NCBI RefSeq assembly: GCF_025698545.1
Contig: NC_068570.1
Span: 58,423,924-58,487,923 of the forward strand
From: Gossypium raimondii
Lineage: Eukaryota; Streptophyta; Magnoliopsida; Malvales; Malvaceae
Length of the DNA: 64,000 nt
Direction of reading: 5' to 3'
This document shows, piece after piece, positions 48,960 through 61,273 of this stretch. Within the stretch, counting starts at the first letter, position 1, and the number at the start of each line of letters is the position of its first letter. The notes under the pieces are model-generated. The model was not told the DNA's origin. It did no database searches and saw only the letters and a program-made list of their open reading frames with translations. The translations under genes were made by a program, and so were the position numbers.

Positions 48960-49150
48960 CAAGTTTCAAGCAAGGACGGAGGCAAAGGGGTAGACAACGG
49001 TCTTGACCTCCACAACATGGTAAATTTACTTCTTTAGTCACTTAAAATTTATAAAATTAAAAATTTATATAATAAAAATTTTCTATTTTTACTCTCTAAA
49101 AATTTATTATTCAAATTTCACCTCTAAGTTAGTTTCGCCCTTAGCTTCGA
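48960..49150. repeat. Repeat fragment with GGCGGA...GGG-type end
   Basis: The stretch 'GGACGGAGGCAAAGGGG' to 'AGTTTCGCCCTTAGC' resembles 61150-61200 (inverted) and 19845-19960, all with a 'taaaattwawaatttta' interior. It is probably one non-autonomous DNA element family. The ends are too decayed to set. Confidence 0.35.
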
Positions 49151-49264
49151 ACAAGCAAATTATTTTTCTTTACTCCAACTATAAACAACATGAGTATGAA
49201 TTTATTATAATCAACTGAAAAATTTGTCTTTAAATGTCAAAATTAATAAGAGTAAAGTTCCAAT

Positions 49265-49875
49265 TAGACCTGTTTATGGATCGGGCCACTCAGCCCGGCC
49301 TAAAGGTAGGCTCGACATATGGGCTTGGATAAAAAATAAGGCCCGTTTTTAAACGAGCCAGGCCTCTGGTAAGATATTTTTGGCTTATACCCGGCCGGGC
49401 CCGAATTCACTAAAGGACAAGAAAAATATGTTTTTTTAATATTATTTTCTCCCTATTTTGCTACCATTTTACTATTATGTTGCTATTATTTTGTTGTTAT
49501 TATTTGGATATTGTATCAAACTTATTTTATTGTTAATTTTGTTATTATTTTAAACACATCTGTTAATTTTGTTATTATTTTAGAGGCATTTGCTTGTTAA
49601 GTTGCGTCTATCTTTGTGCTATTTAAGAATACATATTTTTAAAAATTTATTTTTAATTTGTTAAGAAATATTTATTTTGATGTTTTTAGTATTTTTGATG
49701 TATTATATATATTTAAAATTATATAAATAATAATATAAAAATTAATATGGGCGGGACTGATCGGGCTCGAGTTTTAGCATTTTTATCCGAGTCAGGCCTA
49801 GACCTAAAAAATGAGCTTAAATTTTTAGTTGAACCTGGCCCGAACCTGACTAGGCCAGACTCATGCACACCTCTA
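49265..49875. mobile_element. 611-bp hAT-like non-autonomous element
   Basis: The left end TAGACCTGTTTATGGATCGG and the complement of the right end TAGAGGTGTGCATGAGTCTG match over about 23 bases and run into GGCC-rich blocks (CAGCCCGGCC; CGGGCTCGAG). The flanks GTTCCAAT (49257-49264) and ATTTCAAT (49876-49883) form an 8-base duplication with two mismatches, as expected for hAT. The inside is AT-rich and non-coding. Confidence 0.65.
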
Positions 49876-49971
49876 ATTTCAATGTTAAAAAGAGTATAGA
49901 ATGTAGCTTGAATAATTAAAACATGTAAACACAAAATTACTTAGCACTAAAAAAATAAAATAAATCGATTG

Positions 49972-50092
49972 AATCTTAGTTCGATTAGCATCGATATTAT
50001 TGTCAAGGGTTCGAGTGCGCTGAAGCACATTATCCTCCCATTTAAGAGTTGATGAGGAATTATGAATAGTTCTAAACTTTGTTTTTTTTTAA
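49972..50092 (+). mobile_element. tRNA-derived SINE copy 6
   Basis: The head is CTTAGTTCGATTAGCATCGA, with a good B box GGGTTCGAGTGC (about 50008), 'CCTCCCATTTAAGAGTTGA', 'TAGTTCTAAACTTTG' and a T/A-rich tail. About 20 bases between the boxes are missing compared with copies 1 and 7. Confidence 0.6.
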
Positions 50093-52400
50093 AAAGAGTA
50101 AAATAAAATTTATATTACACACTGTAATTTACTTTCTTTATGAATGTATAACAAAATGTTAACATAATGATTAATATAATTGTGTATATTTGATTGAGAA
50201 ATTGACCAACAGTCGTGAAGCATTATGAGTAAGATTGCTTAAGGGAATCTGCTCTCACTCATCTGTTCTTCTTGAAACTCAATGTCCACATGAATAATCA
50301 TCCATTAAGGTCTTTAGTTTTGTATTCATTGGAATATTGGTTTATAATAATGACATATTGAATGAATATTGTAATATTATATCCTTTACTGGATTCAACA
50401 AAAATCCTTTAAGGGTACACTAATGTCAGGCCATAGAAATGCTACCAGGCCCCAAGGTTATAAAAACCACATAGAAGGTTGAAATCAAGCCTTAAGCAAG
50501 TGCAAGGTATACGAATTACAAACAAACAAAAAAATTCTCAAGCTCCCTTTGAAATAAGAAGAGAAGAATATGATTCCAATACTCCCTTAGGACCTTCAAG
50601 GGAGAGCTCTCTCCTTTCTCCTTCATGATTCATCTTCTTTACTAAGCTTATTTCACTAACCTTTCTTCATTACCAAACACGTATATTGACTTAAGCATTA
50701 GAGGAAGTCTTGAAGTACAAGCTTCGACAGCCTCTAACACACTTTTATCTTGCAGGAACTTAAAGAGTATCTGAACCCATTTCACCTACCTCCAAGAGTA
50801 CCTCTAAACTCGATTCATGACTAAAAAAATGTACAAACAATAATTAACTAGTTTTCTGCCCAAGTGCTTAAGGACTTGCTTTGAATATGAAATGAAAGAG
50901 TGACAATGCTAGCTTGTAATTCACCTATTATTTTTGCTTCACTTTGAGATTTGAGAATACACCTCAATTCAATTAGTTCCAATAATATTATCGGATTTCA
51001 AATGATAATAAAAAATAAAAAATCAAATAATTGAATCGAATCGACAATTTTCAGTTCAATTTATTCGATTTTGCTCCCTAAGTCGGTTCAGTTTATTCAA
51101 TTTTTGTATAAAAAACTGAATAGATCAAATCGATAAAATGCACACCACTAAATGCGAGATTGAAAGAAGTTTAGGTTTGTTGCAAAACTTGTTCCAATAT
51201 CAAGTGCGCCGGGTAGAATGTGATAGAGGCAAATTTCGGTGAGAAAAGATCAGCCACAATTGAATTATAAAGATCAACAAAGTATTGATGCTCAAGTGAA
51301 GCATGGCATTGCATCTCATTGAAACCAAATTGAAAATCTATTGAACGATAGACAAACTTCATCTAGATTTTGTGGAAAAGGTACTTATTCCATGATTTAT
51401 AATCCCTATTGTTGAAGATGTAGCACTTTGTTCATTTGAAAATTTTTGAGGCAAACGAACAAGCGGAGCATAAATAAAGGGGGAGATAAGGGTGTGTCTT
51501 GCTTGTTTTGTTGCTTATGTTGCTGGTTTAGCTTGTTGTTTTTTTACTCTTGATGCTGCATTGTTTGACTCTGTTTCAAACTTGACATTTTGTTGGTTGA
51601 TTGATCATGCTTTATGAATTCTTCAAGATTTGAGTATGATGCTTGATAATGCATTTTCTTAGAGGGAGCCATCTTGTTTTGAAGTTAACTTGGTGATTAG
51701 GAGGCTCTTTGGCATTTATGCCGAAAAAGGGGGAGATATTGGTAACAAATGAGTTGTTGATGCTATTGTTTGAAATGTATGGTGAAAGGGGGAACTATAT
51801 TAATCTATATCAATTATTTACTGATTAATTTTGCTAAAATGTTAAATGAAGAGATTGTTGAGATCTGAACTATCCAGAACACTCGTTACATTCTTTATTC
51901 AAACATTTCTTTGGATTGTATGTTGGAATATTTTGTTCCATTCTTTTTTCGAACATCTTATTGGACAAGACGATTAGGACATCTATTTAAGATAGCTTAT
52001 GCATAGTCTAATGTTGACGACTTGACGTTTTTCTACTTGGTTCCCCATGGTATATTTCTCAATCAACAAATGATCCTCAAGCTATGTCTTTAATTGTTCT
52101 ACAAACCTGCTGATTGGCTTTCAAAGGATTGAAGGAGAAATGATCAGCAATCCTCATTTCATTTTCTTTGAATTGAACAGCAATTGAAAAATAATAATGT
52201 TCAAGATATTTTTTATAGAATAAATGTTAATTCGGCTACACTTTGGACTTATTTGATGCTTTTTAATAGTACAAGGACGAAGTTGATACATTTAATAATT
52301 GTGGACTAATTTGGTCTAATACCTATAATAACAGGGACCTCCCAGGTACTTTAACCCTTTTATAAATATAATTTTATATAATCTTTTTTACTTTCTCCAC
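50093..52400. other. Intergenic, with a probable copia 3' non-coding remnant
   Basis: No supported gene. At 51470-51490 and 51725-51745 are AAAGGGGGAGATA tracts, like the polypurine tract of Ty1/copia elements, about 260 bases apart in a T-rich setting. An AATTGAATCGAATCGAC patch at 51030-51140 looks like a MITE end. The open frame at 51171-51362 on the minus strand has no known domain. Confidence 0.35.
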
Positions 52401-52429
52401 CGTCACAATTGCTTCCTCATTCCGTGTTT

Positions 52430-53104
52430 GATTTTCTTTCAACAAAACAAAAATTGGAACTTCACAATGCTGTGGTTGAGGATTCTTAGAACACCAACAG
52501 TCATTTGATGTTAAAGAGAATTCTGAGCTTCTATTTTGCTGGTAAGTTTTGATGGGTTTTTGTTGTTTTCGAAATTGGGCTCTGATTGATTAAGGATTAG
52601 GGGTTTTATTTATTTAAAGGATGATGATATTAATTGGAATTTGATTTCCGGGAAAGGATAAAATCACTGATCACCCAAAAAAAAAACTTGAAATTGAGTG
52701 GTTTTTCATTTTATTTTTAGCTGGGCAATGAGCGTAGACTGGTTTGATGTTTGGGTGTTGAAAGATTGAGAATTCCCTGATTTAGGGTTTAAAAAGTTTA
52801 GTTCTTGAGTTTTTTTGAATGGGTTTTTGTTATTGAATAATGAAGGACTTAGCTTGATTCTACGTTTCTTCCATTTTTTTTTTTATAAATGAATCAATAA
52901 TTGGTTCTTATTTTTTTTCTTTTTTTGTATTGCAGTTTGATTAGATGGAGAAGAGGAAATTCTGAGATTGGAGCTATTAAGGTGTAGTGGAAGCATTTTT
53001 CTTTGTAAATTTGTTTATATAAAATTCTATTTTTGAGCTTGGCTTGGAATTTGAAGGATACTTTTTGAGGTATTTCTTATTTTGGAGCTGAATTTTTGGT
53101 TTTA
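52430..53104 (+). promoter_or_regulatory. 5' leader of the trihelix gene, with intron and a short uORF
   Basis: A leader exon probably ends at 52541 (TTTTGCTG|gtaagt) and resumes at 52936 after a 394-bp intron (tattgcag|TTTGATT). The second leader exon contains a six-codon upstream ORF (ATG at 52945, stop at 52963-52965). Transcript limits are inferred from splice-site form. Confidence 0.5.
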
Positions 53105-54304
53105 ATGGATAACATTGAGGATAATGCTAGACACCCTTCAAATCCATATGGTGTTGGTCACCAGCCTGGTTACCGTTCTTCGAATCATCAAAAGCTTTCT
53201 GTAAGTAATAATCCGTATGTGAGACCGACCGGGAATCAATATGTTGTTGATGATGAAGATGAGGAGGAAGAAGAAAATGATGAAGATTTGGAAGAGGAGG
53301 AAAATCGTAACCGAAATAATGGTGTTCGGTATGTAGGAAAAGATATGGATGATGTTGATGATGATGACAATGACGAGCTTGATGATGATGAAGATGGGGA
53401 TGAGGATGATTATGATGAAAACGGTGATAAACAGAAAGGTTATGATGGAAAGAACGATGATGTTGACATGGAGAGGCACCCCAAGAAGAGGAAATTGAAG
53501 AGTTTGTTGTCGAGTTATGAGTTTGCTCCTCGAGTTCCAGCACCAGCAGTTTCAGCTCCTTCAGTGCCAAAGCCCTCATTCGGTGGGAGAAATTCTCTTA
53601 CGGATTGGATTGAGCGTGAGACATTTGTTTTGCTAGATGCATGGGGTGATCTTTTTCTTCAACGTGGGAGAAAGAGTCTTCGGTCTGAGGAATGGCAAGA
53701 AGTTGCAGAGAAGGTTTCGGAGGTTTCAAAGATTGAAAGGACCGACACCCAGTGTCGTAATCGATTAGATACGTTGAAGAAGAAGTATAAGAAGGAGAAA
53801 GCTATGCTGGCAGAGACTGGTGGTACTTCTAGCAAATGGGTGTATTTCAAGAAGATGGATATGTTAATGTCGACTCCTCCACAGCAGGGTGGGCTCTCTT
53901 GTGGTTTGGACTCGGGTGAGTATGTATTCATGAACCCCAGAGTTTATTTGAACCGTGCAAATGGTTTAGATGAAATGAGGGATAGTCCAGCAGATTCAGA
54001 ATCTGCTGACAGTGAAGAGGATGTCTCAGATGGACTCCCACCAAAAAAGAGAAGATTCGGGAGGCAATATGATGAGGGTTCTTCTTTCAGATTGCTTGCT
54101 GATTTGATCCAAAAGTTCAGCGATACATATGAAAAGATTGAGGATAGTAAAAGGCAGCAGATGCTGGAGTTAGAGAAGATGAGAATGGATTTTCACAGGG
54201 AGTTGGAAATGCAGAAGCAACACATCATGGAACGAGCGCAGGCCGAAATTGCAAAAATACAGCAGCAGGCTGATGATGAGGAGAATGAGAAGGCAAGCGG
54301 GTAA
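53105..54304 (+). CDS. Trihelix transcription factor, SIP1/ASIL-like clade
   Basis: DNA-binding nuclear protein of 399 residues from a single coding exon. I start at the ATG at 53105; an extension to 53096 would need TTG. Residues 49-122 are very acidic (Asp/Glu runs). A nuclear signal PKKRKLK follows (126-132). The trihelix domain spans about 163-254, with the three core Trp at W168, W180 and W197, the RTDTQCRNRLDTLKKKYKKEK stretch of helix 3 (shown here in part: CRNRLDTLKKKYKKEK), and SKWVYFKKMD. A second basic signal PPKKRR is at 312-317. A coiled coil rich in Met, Gln and Glu closes the protein (about 340-390), as in SIP1-clade members such as ASIL1/2, which act mainly as repressors. Which Arabidopsis gene is the orthologue is not settled. 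Frame intact. Confidence 0.9.
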   Translation: MDNIEDNARHPSNPYGVGHQPGYRSSNHQKLSVSNNPYVRPTGNQYVVDDEDEEEEENDEDLEEEENRNRNNGVRYVGKDMDDVDDDDNDELDDDEDGDEDDYDENGDKQKGYDGKNDDVDMERHPKKRKLKSLLSSYEFAPRVPAPAVSAPSVPKPSFGGRNSLTDWIERETFVLLDAWGDLFLQRGRKSLRSEEWQEVAEKVSEVSKIERTDTQCRNRLDTLKKKYKKEKAMLAETGGTSSKWVYFKKMDMLMSTPPQQGGLSCGLDSGEYVFMNPRVYLNRANGLDEMRDSPADSESADSEEDVSDGLPPKKRRFGRQYDEGSSFRLLADLIQKFSDTYEKIEDSKRQQMLELEKMRMDFHRELEMQKQHIMERAQAEIAKIQQQADDEENEKASG

Positions 54305-54924
54305 TGTATGCAAAATACAGTTTTATTTCTTATTGCTGATTCAATGTCGACTGCTGAATGTTGTTGTATAATATATTGGAGCCTTTTGCCAATCTCCAAC
54401 AATAGCACTAAATATGCTGCATCGATTGAGTAGAAATTTTTACCGAACTTAGAAAGATCATTACTCCCATTATCATTTGCATAACCCTAAGGCCCTCTTT
54501 TACCTCTACCAATCGCGGTCTCCATGGATTGAGCTTGAAAACATGGACTCTGCTATTATTAGCATCATTTTTGCAGGTGAAGTGTGAACTTAAAGATGTA
54601 ATGCAGTGATCTGGCTTATTGAACCACATATAAATTGCCGGTTATTCGGTTTTTGCTACAAACCATTTCCAGGATCTTGCCTTTTGGTGTTTTACATGTA
54701 ACAAGAAAAAAGCAGAAACCTTTAGTCAGGTGTTGATTGGGAGGGTAAGTATGTACATGATTTGATTTATTGTTCTAAATTATAATCCATTATAGAGTGC
54801 AACCCTATGACAAAAATGAACTGAACTAAACCGGTTCGTCCAGGACTAATCTGTTTGGTTTAGTAGTACATAAGACTGGATAATATCAATTTATACTTGG
54901 TGCAACCCCATGTAGTTTTAAGCT
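54305..54924. other. Trihelix 3' flank, no gene
   Basis: The 3' untranslated region of the trihelix gene probably lies in the first few hundred bases. Small open frames on the minus strand here are antisense to coding or UTR sequence and have no domain. Confidence 0.4.
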
Positions 54925-56551
54925 CTAGCTCTTTATTAGCATGCGTAATGCGTAATAAAAAGAAATAATCAAAACATAATATCCACCTTTTGAAACATCA
55001 GCTTTCAGTAATAAAATGATAAAATTACCAAAAGGAGTATATGAAATCAATTTTTTTAATTTCCTTTTATCTTCTTTAATCCTATTGTTCTCTGTGATAT
55101 TGTAATCATCAAGTGCTCCAACCTTAAGCAACAAAAGAACTGGAAGTTGAACCTGCTGCTGTTCTCCTGCTGCCTGCCAAAACTTCAACTTCCATACATA
55201 CCCATTTATGACCTGTGGTTCATTTTCCGACAATGGGGAAAGACCGACGATGGGGTGAGACCTGGGAATAGAGACATAGAAGAGAGCAAAAAGGCCATTC
55301 ATTTTTGCTTGTCAGCCGATATATTATGTTACTACAAGTATCATGGCAGATGTCATTTCAGTTTGTACTTGGATTTAGACCAGAGAACGTTCAGAAGCTT
55401 AGTAGTAAACTCTTCCTCGCCCGGAGACGTAAAGGAATCATACTTTTTGCCACTTAATAGCTGAAGGCACAAAGCAATAAGTAGTTTAAAGAACACTATA
55501 CATGGGGGGGGGGGAAAGTGTTGGTGTTTCAGCAAATTAGCTGACAGCATTTTACCATAGGCCTCAACAGCAATTTTCCATTCATCAAGTGTTGGTTTTG
55601 TCCATATTGCTTTCGACTCTACATCATCTTTGCATGTATGACGGTAACTCTGCCACTGGAATTTTGTTTTCTTCAATTTCTAGGGACCCTCAACCTGCAA
55701 AAGAAAAAGAAACAAGTATAAAAATCCATGAACCAAAACAGAGAAGGCTCAGAAACGTTTTCCCATAAGAATTATAAAACTAAACCTCGCTACAAGCATT
55801 AACCAGGAAGACAGCTACGCAGTAAAGTGGAATGAACCTTCATCACCAACAAATGGATGATTCTGTGTCGACAATTACCACATGTTATCAAGAGCACACC
55901 AAAATGCCAAAATATCAAGTAGTTGATCTAAAGTAACCTATAAAACCATCAACAGTTTGTGCAGGTACGGAACAGCACCCATTATATCCTTGTCAGGCAA
56001 ATCTTCAGTTAGTAACATGTTCTTAGCTCAGCTACTAAAGCAAATGTCACACTAAATGTCAGCTTGTAATAATTTATATTTGAGATATTTTGGCAAACTT
56101 GTTAAGTGTTTTACTTCATTTGAGAACTACAGTTAGTTTGAAGAGTTTGCCTACTCCATTAGTCTTCTATCTGTACATATAACGGATTGAACATCCCTAG
56201 GTTATCCAGATGCCAGCTTCTTCTGTAGTTTCTAGTGATATCCCCAAAACTTAAGCTTGACAATTGTACACTTAACCAAGTCAGTTTAGAACAAAATGAT
56301 CTACGTATGCAGTAACCCAAGGATGGAATTATCAATTAAGCGAGAGGCAGCAGAGTTAACATCAAGATGATCATCTATACCATATAAGGTATCGAAAAAA
56401 TATGGATAATAAGAATATCATATATCAATGCTTCAAAAAGCATTCTTTAATTAGCATGTCCTCAAAAAAGTCCAATAAACAGTCTACTATGAAAGCAAAA
56501 AAAGAAAACCCAAAAAAGGTAGGGGAGAAGTATGAAAGATGTCATTATCAT
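54925..56551 (-). other. Probable 3' UTR of the PPR gene with an intron
   Basis: Shortly after the PPR stop codon, on the minus strand, TTATTATTAG|gtatga (donor at 56551) could splice to an acceptor cttttgcag|GTTGAG (exon from 55694), removing about 857 bases. The downstream exon includes a run of ten G (55504-55515 on +). Open frames of 107 and 125 codons lie in it (55676-55353, 55302-54925) but match no domain I know. An independent small gene cannot be excluded. Confidence 0.35.
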
Positions 56552-56571
56552 ACCTAATAATAAGGACTCCA

Positions 56572-58605
56572 TCAGAAAGCAGTAAGATTATTATCTTCAT
56601 CAGCCTTGCCAACTGCCTCAAGTATTGATGAGTAGGTGATGAGATCATATTCAAACCCACTTGCTTTCATCTCTTTCATTAACTTTGCAGCCTCTTCAAA
56701 CATACCAGCTCGGCTGAGACAACCAAGAACCGTATTGTAAGATACCGCGTCTGGTTTAATCTTTAAATTCTTCATCTTTGTAAGCATTTCAATTGCCCGC
56801 TTTGGGCCACCTGTCCTAGCTAAGCCATTTAGAATGATATTGTGAGAATTCAAGTCTGGGGTGCAACCATTTTCTTCCATAGTTCTCAGCAAGGAATGAG
56901 CTTCATCTATCATGCCTGCTCTTATCATCCCTGACATCAGTGCATTGTAAGTATAAACATCAGGGTTGCATCCCAGTTTCTTCATCTCATTGAATAGATC
57001 AACAGCCTTACTCAGATGGCCGCACTTCCCAAAAAGTTTTATCATCACAGCATAAACCCGAGCACTTGAATGCCCACAATTCTCTTTCAATTCCTGAAAT
57101 AGCTCACTTGCTGCTTCATATCGTTTTGCCTTCCCTAGACTATTGATCAGGCTACAATATGCAGCCGGACAAGGAGGAAAGCCTTTTTCATCCATCTCTT
57201 CAAGGAATAACAAAGCTTTCTCAACTCTGTTTGCCTTGCAGAAACCATCAATAAGAATTGAATAAGTAAATGAACTGGGAACAACACCATCGGCCTTCAT
57301 CTTCTCAAACCAGGATGATGTCTCGGATATTGGGGCTTTGTTGTCAAATAAAGCTTTAATTATAGTGTTATATGTTACAACATTCGGTGCACATTGCCAA
57401 GACTTCATTTCATTGAAAAGCTTAAGAGCATCTTCCAATCGACCCACTTTGCCCAAAATGTTAATCATATTGTTGATAAGCACAACATCAGGCTTACCAC
57501 CTTCTTTTAACATGTTCATGAATATGCCATAGGCATCTTCAACCCTTCCGGCTTTTCCAAGCCCCTTTATCAACTCTGTGTAAGTAAAAACAGTTGGGCT
57601 ACAGCCATTCCCTGTCATCTCTTGGACTAGACCTAAAGCTGACTCAGTCCTACCTAGCTTAAAATAGATTTCAATCAAGGTTGTATAAATCTTTGGCGTA
57701 GGTTGCAACCCATTCTCCTTCATTTCCTCAAACAATCTAATGGCAGAATCATGACGGCCTAACTTACTGAAAGTGGACATTAGTGCAGTGTATGTTATTG
57801 TGTCTGGTAAACAGTTACCCTCATTACACATCTCATTATAGAGTTCGTGAACTTTTTCATGGTGTCCTTCTTGCATCAACATCAAGATTATAGCATTATA
57901 AGTACTAGCTGTTGGCTTGCACTTGCGGCTTTTAATCTGATAAAAGATGGAGAGAGCCTTGTTCACCATTTTAGCCTTGCCTAAGATTCTCACAATTTCG
58001 GATAATTCAGCAGGACCAACAACACACGTACTCCGGACCATGTCTTGGATAGTTTTCCACATTTCACCAACAAGTCCCGCTTCATCTAAACAATGAATCA
58101 AAGCCAAGTATGTCGTAGAATCATGTTCGAAATTCCTTCTTTTCCCAGCCCACTTGAAGAACTGGATCTTAACATTAATCTCTACATCTATCATCAAAAC
58201 CTCTCGAACCAACTGATGATCCACCTTCAGCTTTAGCACTTCCAATGCCTTCTCTGCATCAGGCCCCCACTTAAATATTTTTAAAATTCTTATAAACCTC
58301 TTGTCCAATGTTCGAGCATAAGCATTCTTCTTCGGAAAATTCCGGTTAAAAGCCCAGTCCCGCATTGGAACTGGCAACCGGAACATCTGCACTATCTCAT
58401 TATCTGTCAGCAAAATCACCAATTAGCAAATTAGCTTTCATACATTTCATTATATGAAACCCTAAACTTCGCACCAATTTAACACATTAAAAAAACGAAT
58501 TAATCAACAGAAAAGGCTTAAGGGAAGGTAACCTGTTTGCTTGATTCTTTGGCAGAGGCAAGCCGAAGTCGATATACATCGCCTCAAAGCAAACGCCGGC
58601 AGCAT
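56572..58605 (-). CDS. P-class pentatricopeptide repeat protein (At3g16010 type), organelle-targeted
   Basis: RNA-binding helical-repeat protein of mitochondria or plastids. Two exons: 58605-58533 (24 codons plus one base) and 58403-56572, joined by a GT-AG intron of 129 bp, giving 634 residues. Exon 1 encodes MLPAFALRRCISTSACLCQR, with Arg, Ser and Ala and no acidic residue: a targeting peptide. The join reads KQTDNEIVQMFRLP. About 14 PPR motifs of 35 residues follow, from about residue 120 to the end (for example TYNAIILMLMQEGH, TYTALMSTFSKLGR, TYTELIKGLGKAGR, TYSILIDGFCKANR), with a last incomplete one before NNLTAF. There is no E, DYW or SMR domain, so it is a pure P-type, expected to stabilise or process an organelle transcript. 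Its RNA target is unknown. No frameshift. Confidence 0.93.
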
Positions 58606-59060
58606 TATAGTTTTCATTATACAGCTAACAATGCATATCAAGTCGCAGCAGGTGAAATAACTAAAACAGGAAAAAAAAAACAAAATGCCTTAAGTATATA
58701 AACATTAATGCATATAATAAGCAACAGAATGAAAATTAAAACCCTAATTTCCACAAACTAACAATTTACGTTTCATCCTATAATACCATCTTCTCTGAAA
58801 TGCAGAAAAATAAAGAAAATATGGGGAAATCAAGAATTATGGCTATGGAAAAATAAATTTAAAAAAAATACCAGTTTTACATATGATTGAACTTCAATGG
58901 TATGGTGAAGATAAACAAAGGCAAATGTAAAAGAATAATAGAAATCGATGAACACATGAAGGAGCGGAAATTGAAAGGGAAACAAAGAGGAAAAGCGCCT
59001 TCAGCTGTCAGTCGGTCACTTGAAAAAGGGCCAAAATGCGGTGGGTTGGATTGGAAACTC
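58606..59060 (-). promoter_or_regulatory. Upstream region and probable leader of the PPR gene
   Basis: On the minus strand a pyrimidine-rich stretch (about 59030-58880: CTTTTCCTCTTTGTTTCCC) looks like a transcribed leader. A donor-like ACTG|gtattt lies near 58872, which may splice into the exon that carries the ATG. The plus-strand open frames at 58887-59235 are antisense to this and have no domain. Confidence 0.35.
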
Positions 59061-59892
59061 ATGGTGTGGCGGCCCTTGGGCTATTTTATTGGTTTTCATT
59101 TTGGGGGTGGGGGGGTTTGGGGTAAAATACACCCAAGTTACTAAACTATTATTAAGTTTACTTTTTAATCACTCAACTGTAAAAGGTTACAAAATGGTCA
59201 CTGAATTATTTAAAAATTTTCTTTTGAGTCATTGAATTACTCGAAAGTTTTTATTTAATTAACTTAACTATTAAGTTTATTTTTAAAGTTTGACTAACGA
59301 GTTCCAAGCAATAATTCGACAATCGGTACAGTAGATCAGTATTCATCGATGAGTAGAATTTGATTCATGTTGTTCAAAGTTACTTCATGAAAAAATAATT
59401 GATTTGTAAAAGAGAAGGGGAAGTAGAAATTTCTATTGATGCAAGCAGTGCGAATAGAGAATGCCATACAACAACGATTTTAACAATTCAATTACTTAAA
59501 TAAAATTTTCAAATAATTTAATGACCATTTTGTAACTTTTTTAAGTTGAATTAATAACATATAAATTTACTAATAGTTTAATAACCTTATTGCATCATTT
59601 AGTTACTAGTGTAATGACATTAGAAAAATATTATTTATTGCATATATATTACAATAGTTAAACATAAAATAAAAATAGTTAGTACAAAATTAAACTTAAA
59701 ATTAAAAATATAAGTCAAGACTCTTTTAAAAATAAGTCATTTTGCAAGATAAACGAATTTTTCCCTTTTTTATTAAAATAAGTCATGAAAGTAACTAAAT
59801 ATTACCAATTGAGTTAATTTATTACTACACTATACTAAAACATATATAAAAATAATACTTTTTTCAAAGGTAGTGTAAATGTAATTTACTCT

Positions 59893-59914
59893 TTATATAT
59901 ATATATATATATAT
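59893..59914. repeat. (TA)n microsatellite
   Basis: TA run. The whole stretch 59240-61270 between the PPR and RTEL1 genes is AT-rich with no gene. Bases 59140-59270 and 59470-59620 contain 'TTTTTAATCACTCAACTGTAAAAGG' style phrases in inverted order, so a MITE of about 470 bp may be present. Confidence 0.75.
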
Positions 59915-61273
59915 TCATTTGTTGCGTTTAAGATCATATGATTCTTTTATTAATATACTTAGACCCAATCTAAAATAATAAACCCAATCTATCTCACCTA
60001 AATTATTATATATTAACATATAATTGAAAAATATATCTAAATTATTAATTATTGAACTAAATCGAAATTGAATCGAATTAAACCTACAAAACTCTTCTAA
60101 TATATATTTTCTCCATTTACAAAACTGAACTTAAAATATTGTTATTATCATTTCACCCGATAAACTTATATGATAAAAAATTTCCTTATTTTAAAACTAT
60201 TTTGACTTTAAAACATTGAAAATAACAAAATATATAGATTAATTTTACATCATCGAGAAAGTACGCTCATGATCAGGAGAAACTAATGAAAGTTTCACAA
60301 GTCACAAAATGATCAAAACATACTTTAAGACTCTGTATCTTATTTTAACCACTTAGATATATAAATGTAAAACCATCTTAACACTCGATTATCAAACATC
60401 TAATTCACTTTTACCAATACCTATTAACATCTTAACCATTAATCAACATCAAAATTTATTCTTACCCGACTAAATGTCATCGTCAAAGGTTACAAAATGG
60501 ACAAATAAATCTCAATGTAAATATCAACAATCCATATCAATCAAAAAATGTTATAGGACCCCTAATTTCTTAGCTACATGCTATTACGATTCACAAAACA
60601 TAAAAAAACCTCGATCAGTTTAAAACCTGCACATAAAACAATAAATCTGCACACTGAACAAAGAAACTTAGTGGTGCTCACATAATATAATAACAATGTA
60701 TCTACATATTAAGCAAATATCATGCTACTGCTACTAAATAAATTATAAAGAAACTACAATACAAACTACCATTTAATGGGTTATTTATTTAAAGCTTTCT
60801 CAAGATGTCCGTAATTCGATGCATGTCTCATATAATGCAACTTTAAAAAGCTGTTTGGCGTGAAAATATTACGTCTTTAAGGATTCAAATGTTCAATCTT
60901 GATTAAACATTCCAATGGTCACAGGTGGATGATATAATGTATACCAAGGCAAAGCAAGAAAATTTTTGAGGAGTCGAAATTTAATCGTATATTTTTACAA
61001 ATAGTAAAAATGTAATTTTATCGTTTTAATAGCCTATATATTTATAATTTTTAAATGATTAAATTAAAATTTTATCTTTTTTAGAGGCCAAAATCTAATT
61101 TTACTATTACAATTTTAAAATTTTAAAGAGCCTAAATGGAGAATTTCTATTTTAGGAGGGCCGGGGCCCCTGCCAGCTCCCTTGAATTTGCCACTAATAC
61201 TGAGGCAAGAGAATTCTATGTCAACTTTATTTGCATACTTTGGAGTATTTAAAAAGCTAGACATGTTCCGATC

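Noticed and set aside
53096..53104. Start of the trihelix protein at 53096
   Set aside because: The codon there is TTG; the first ATG in frame is at 53105.
53127..53579. 150- and 113-codon frames on the minus strand with His or Ile runs
   Set aside because: They are antisense shadows of the acidic Asp/Glu-coding part of the trihelix gene.
55353..55676. 107-codon frame as a separate gene
   Set aside because: No domain, a poly-Pro stretch from a G-run, and better explained as the PPR 3' untranslated exon; kept only as an open question.
58404..58422. PPR protein starting at 58422 in a single exon
   Set aside because: The codon is TTG and the bases are the end of an intron (ttgctgacag); a spliced upstream exon with ATG fits better.
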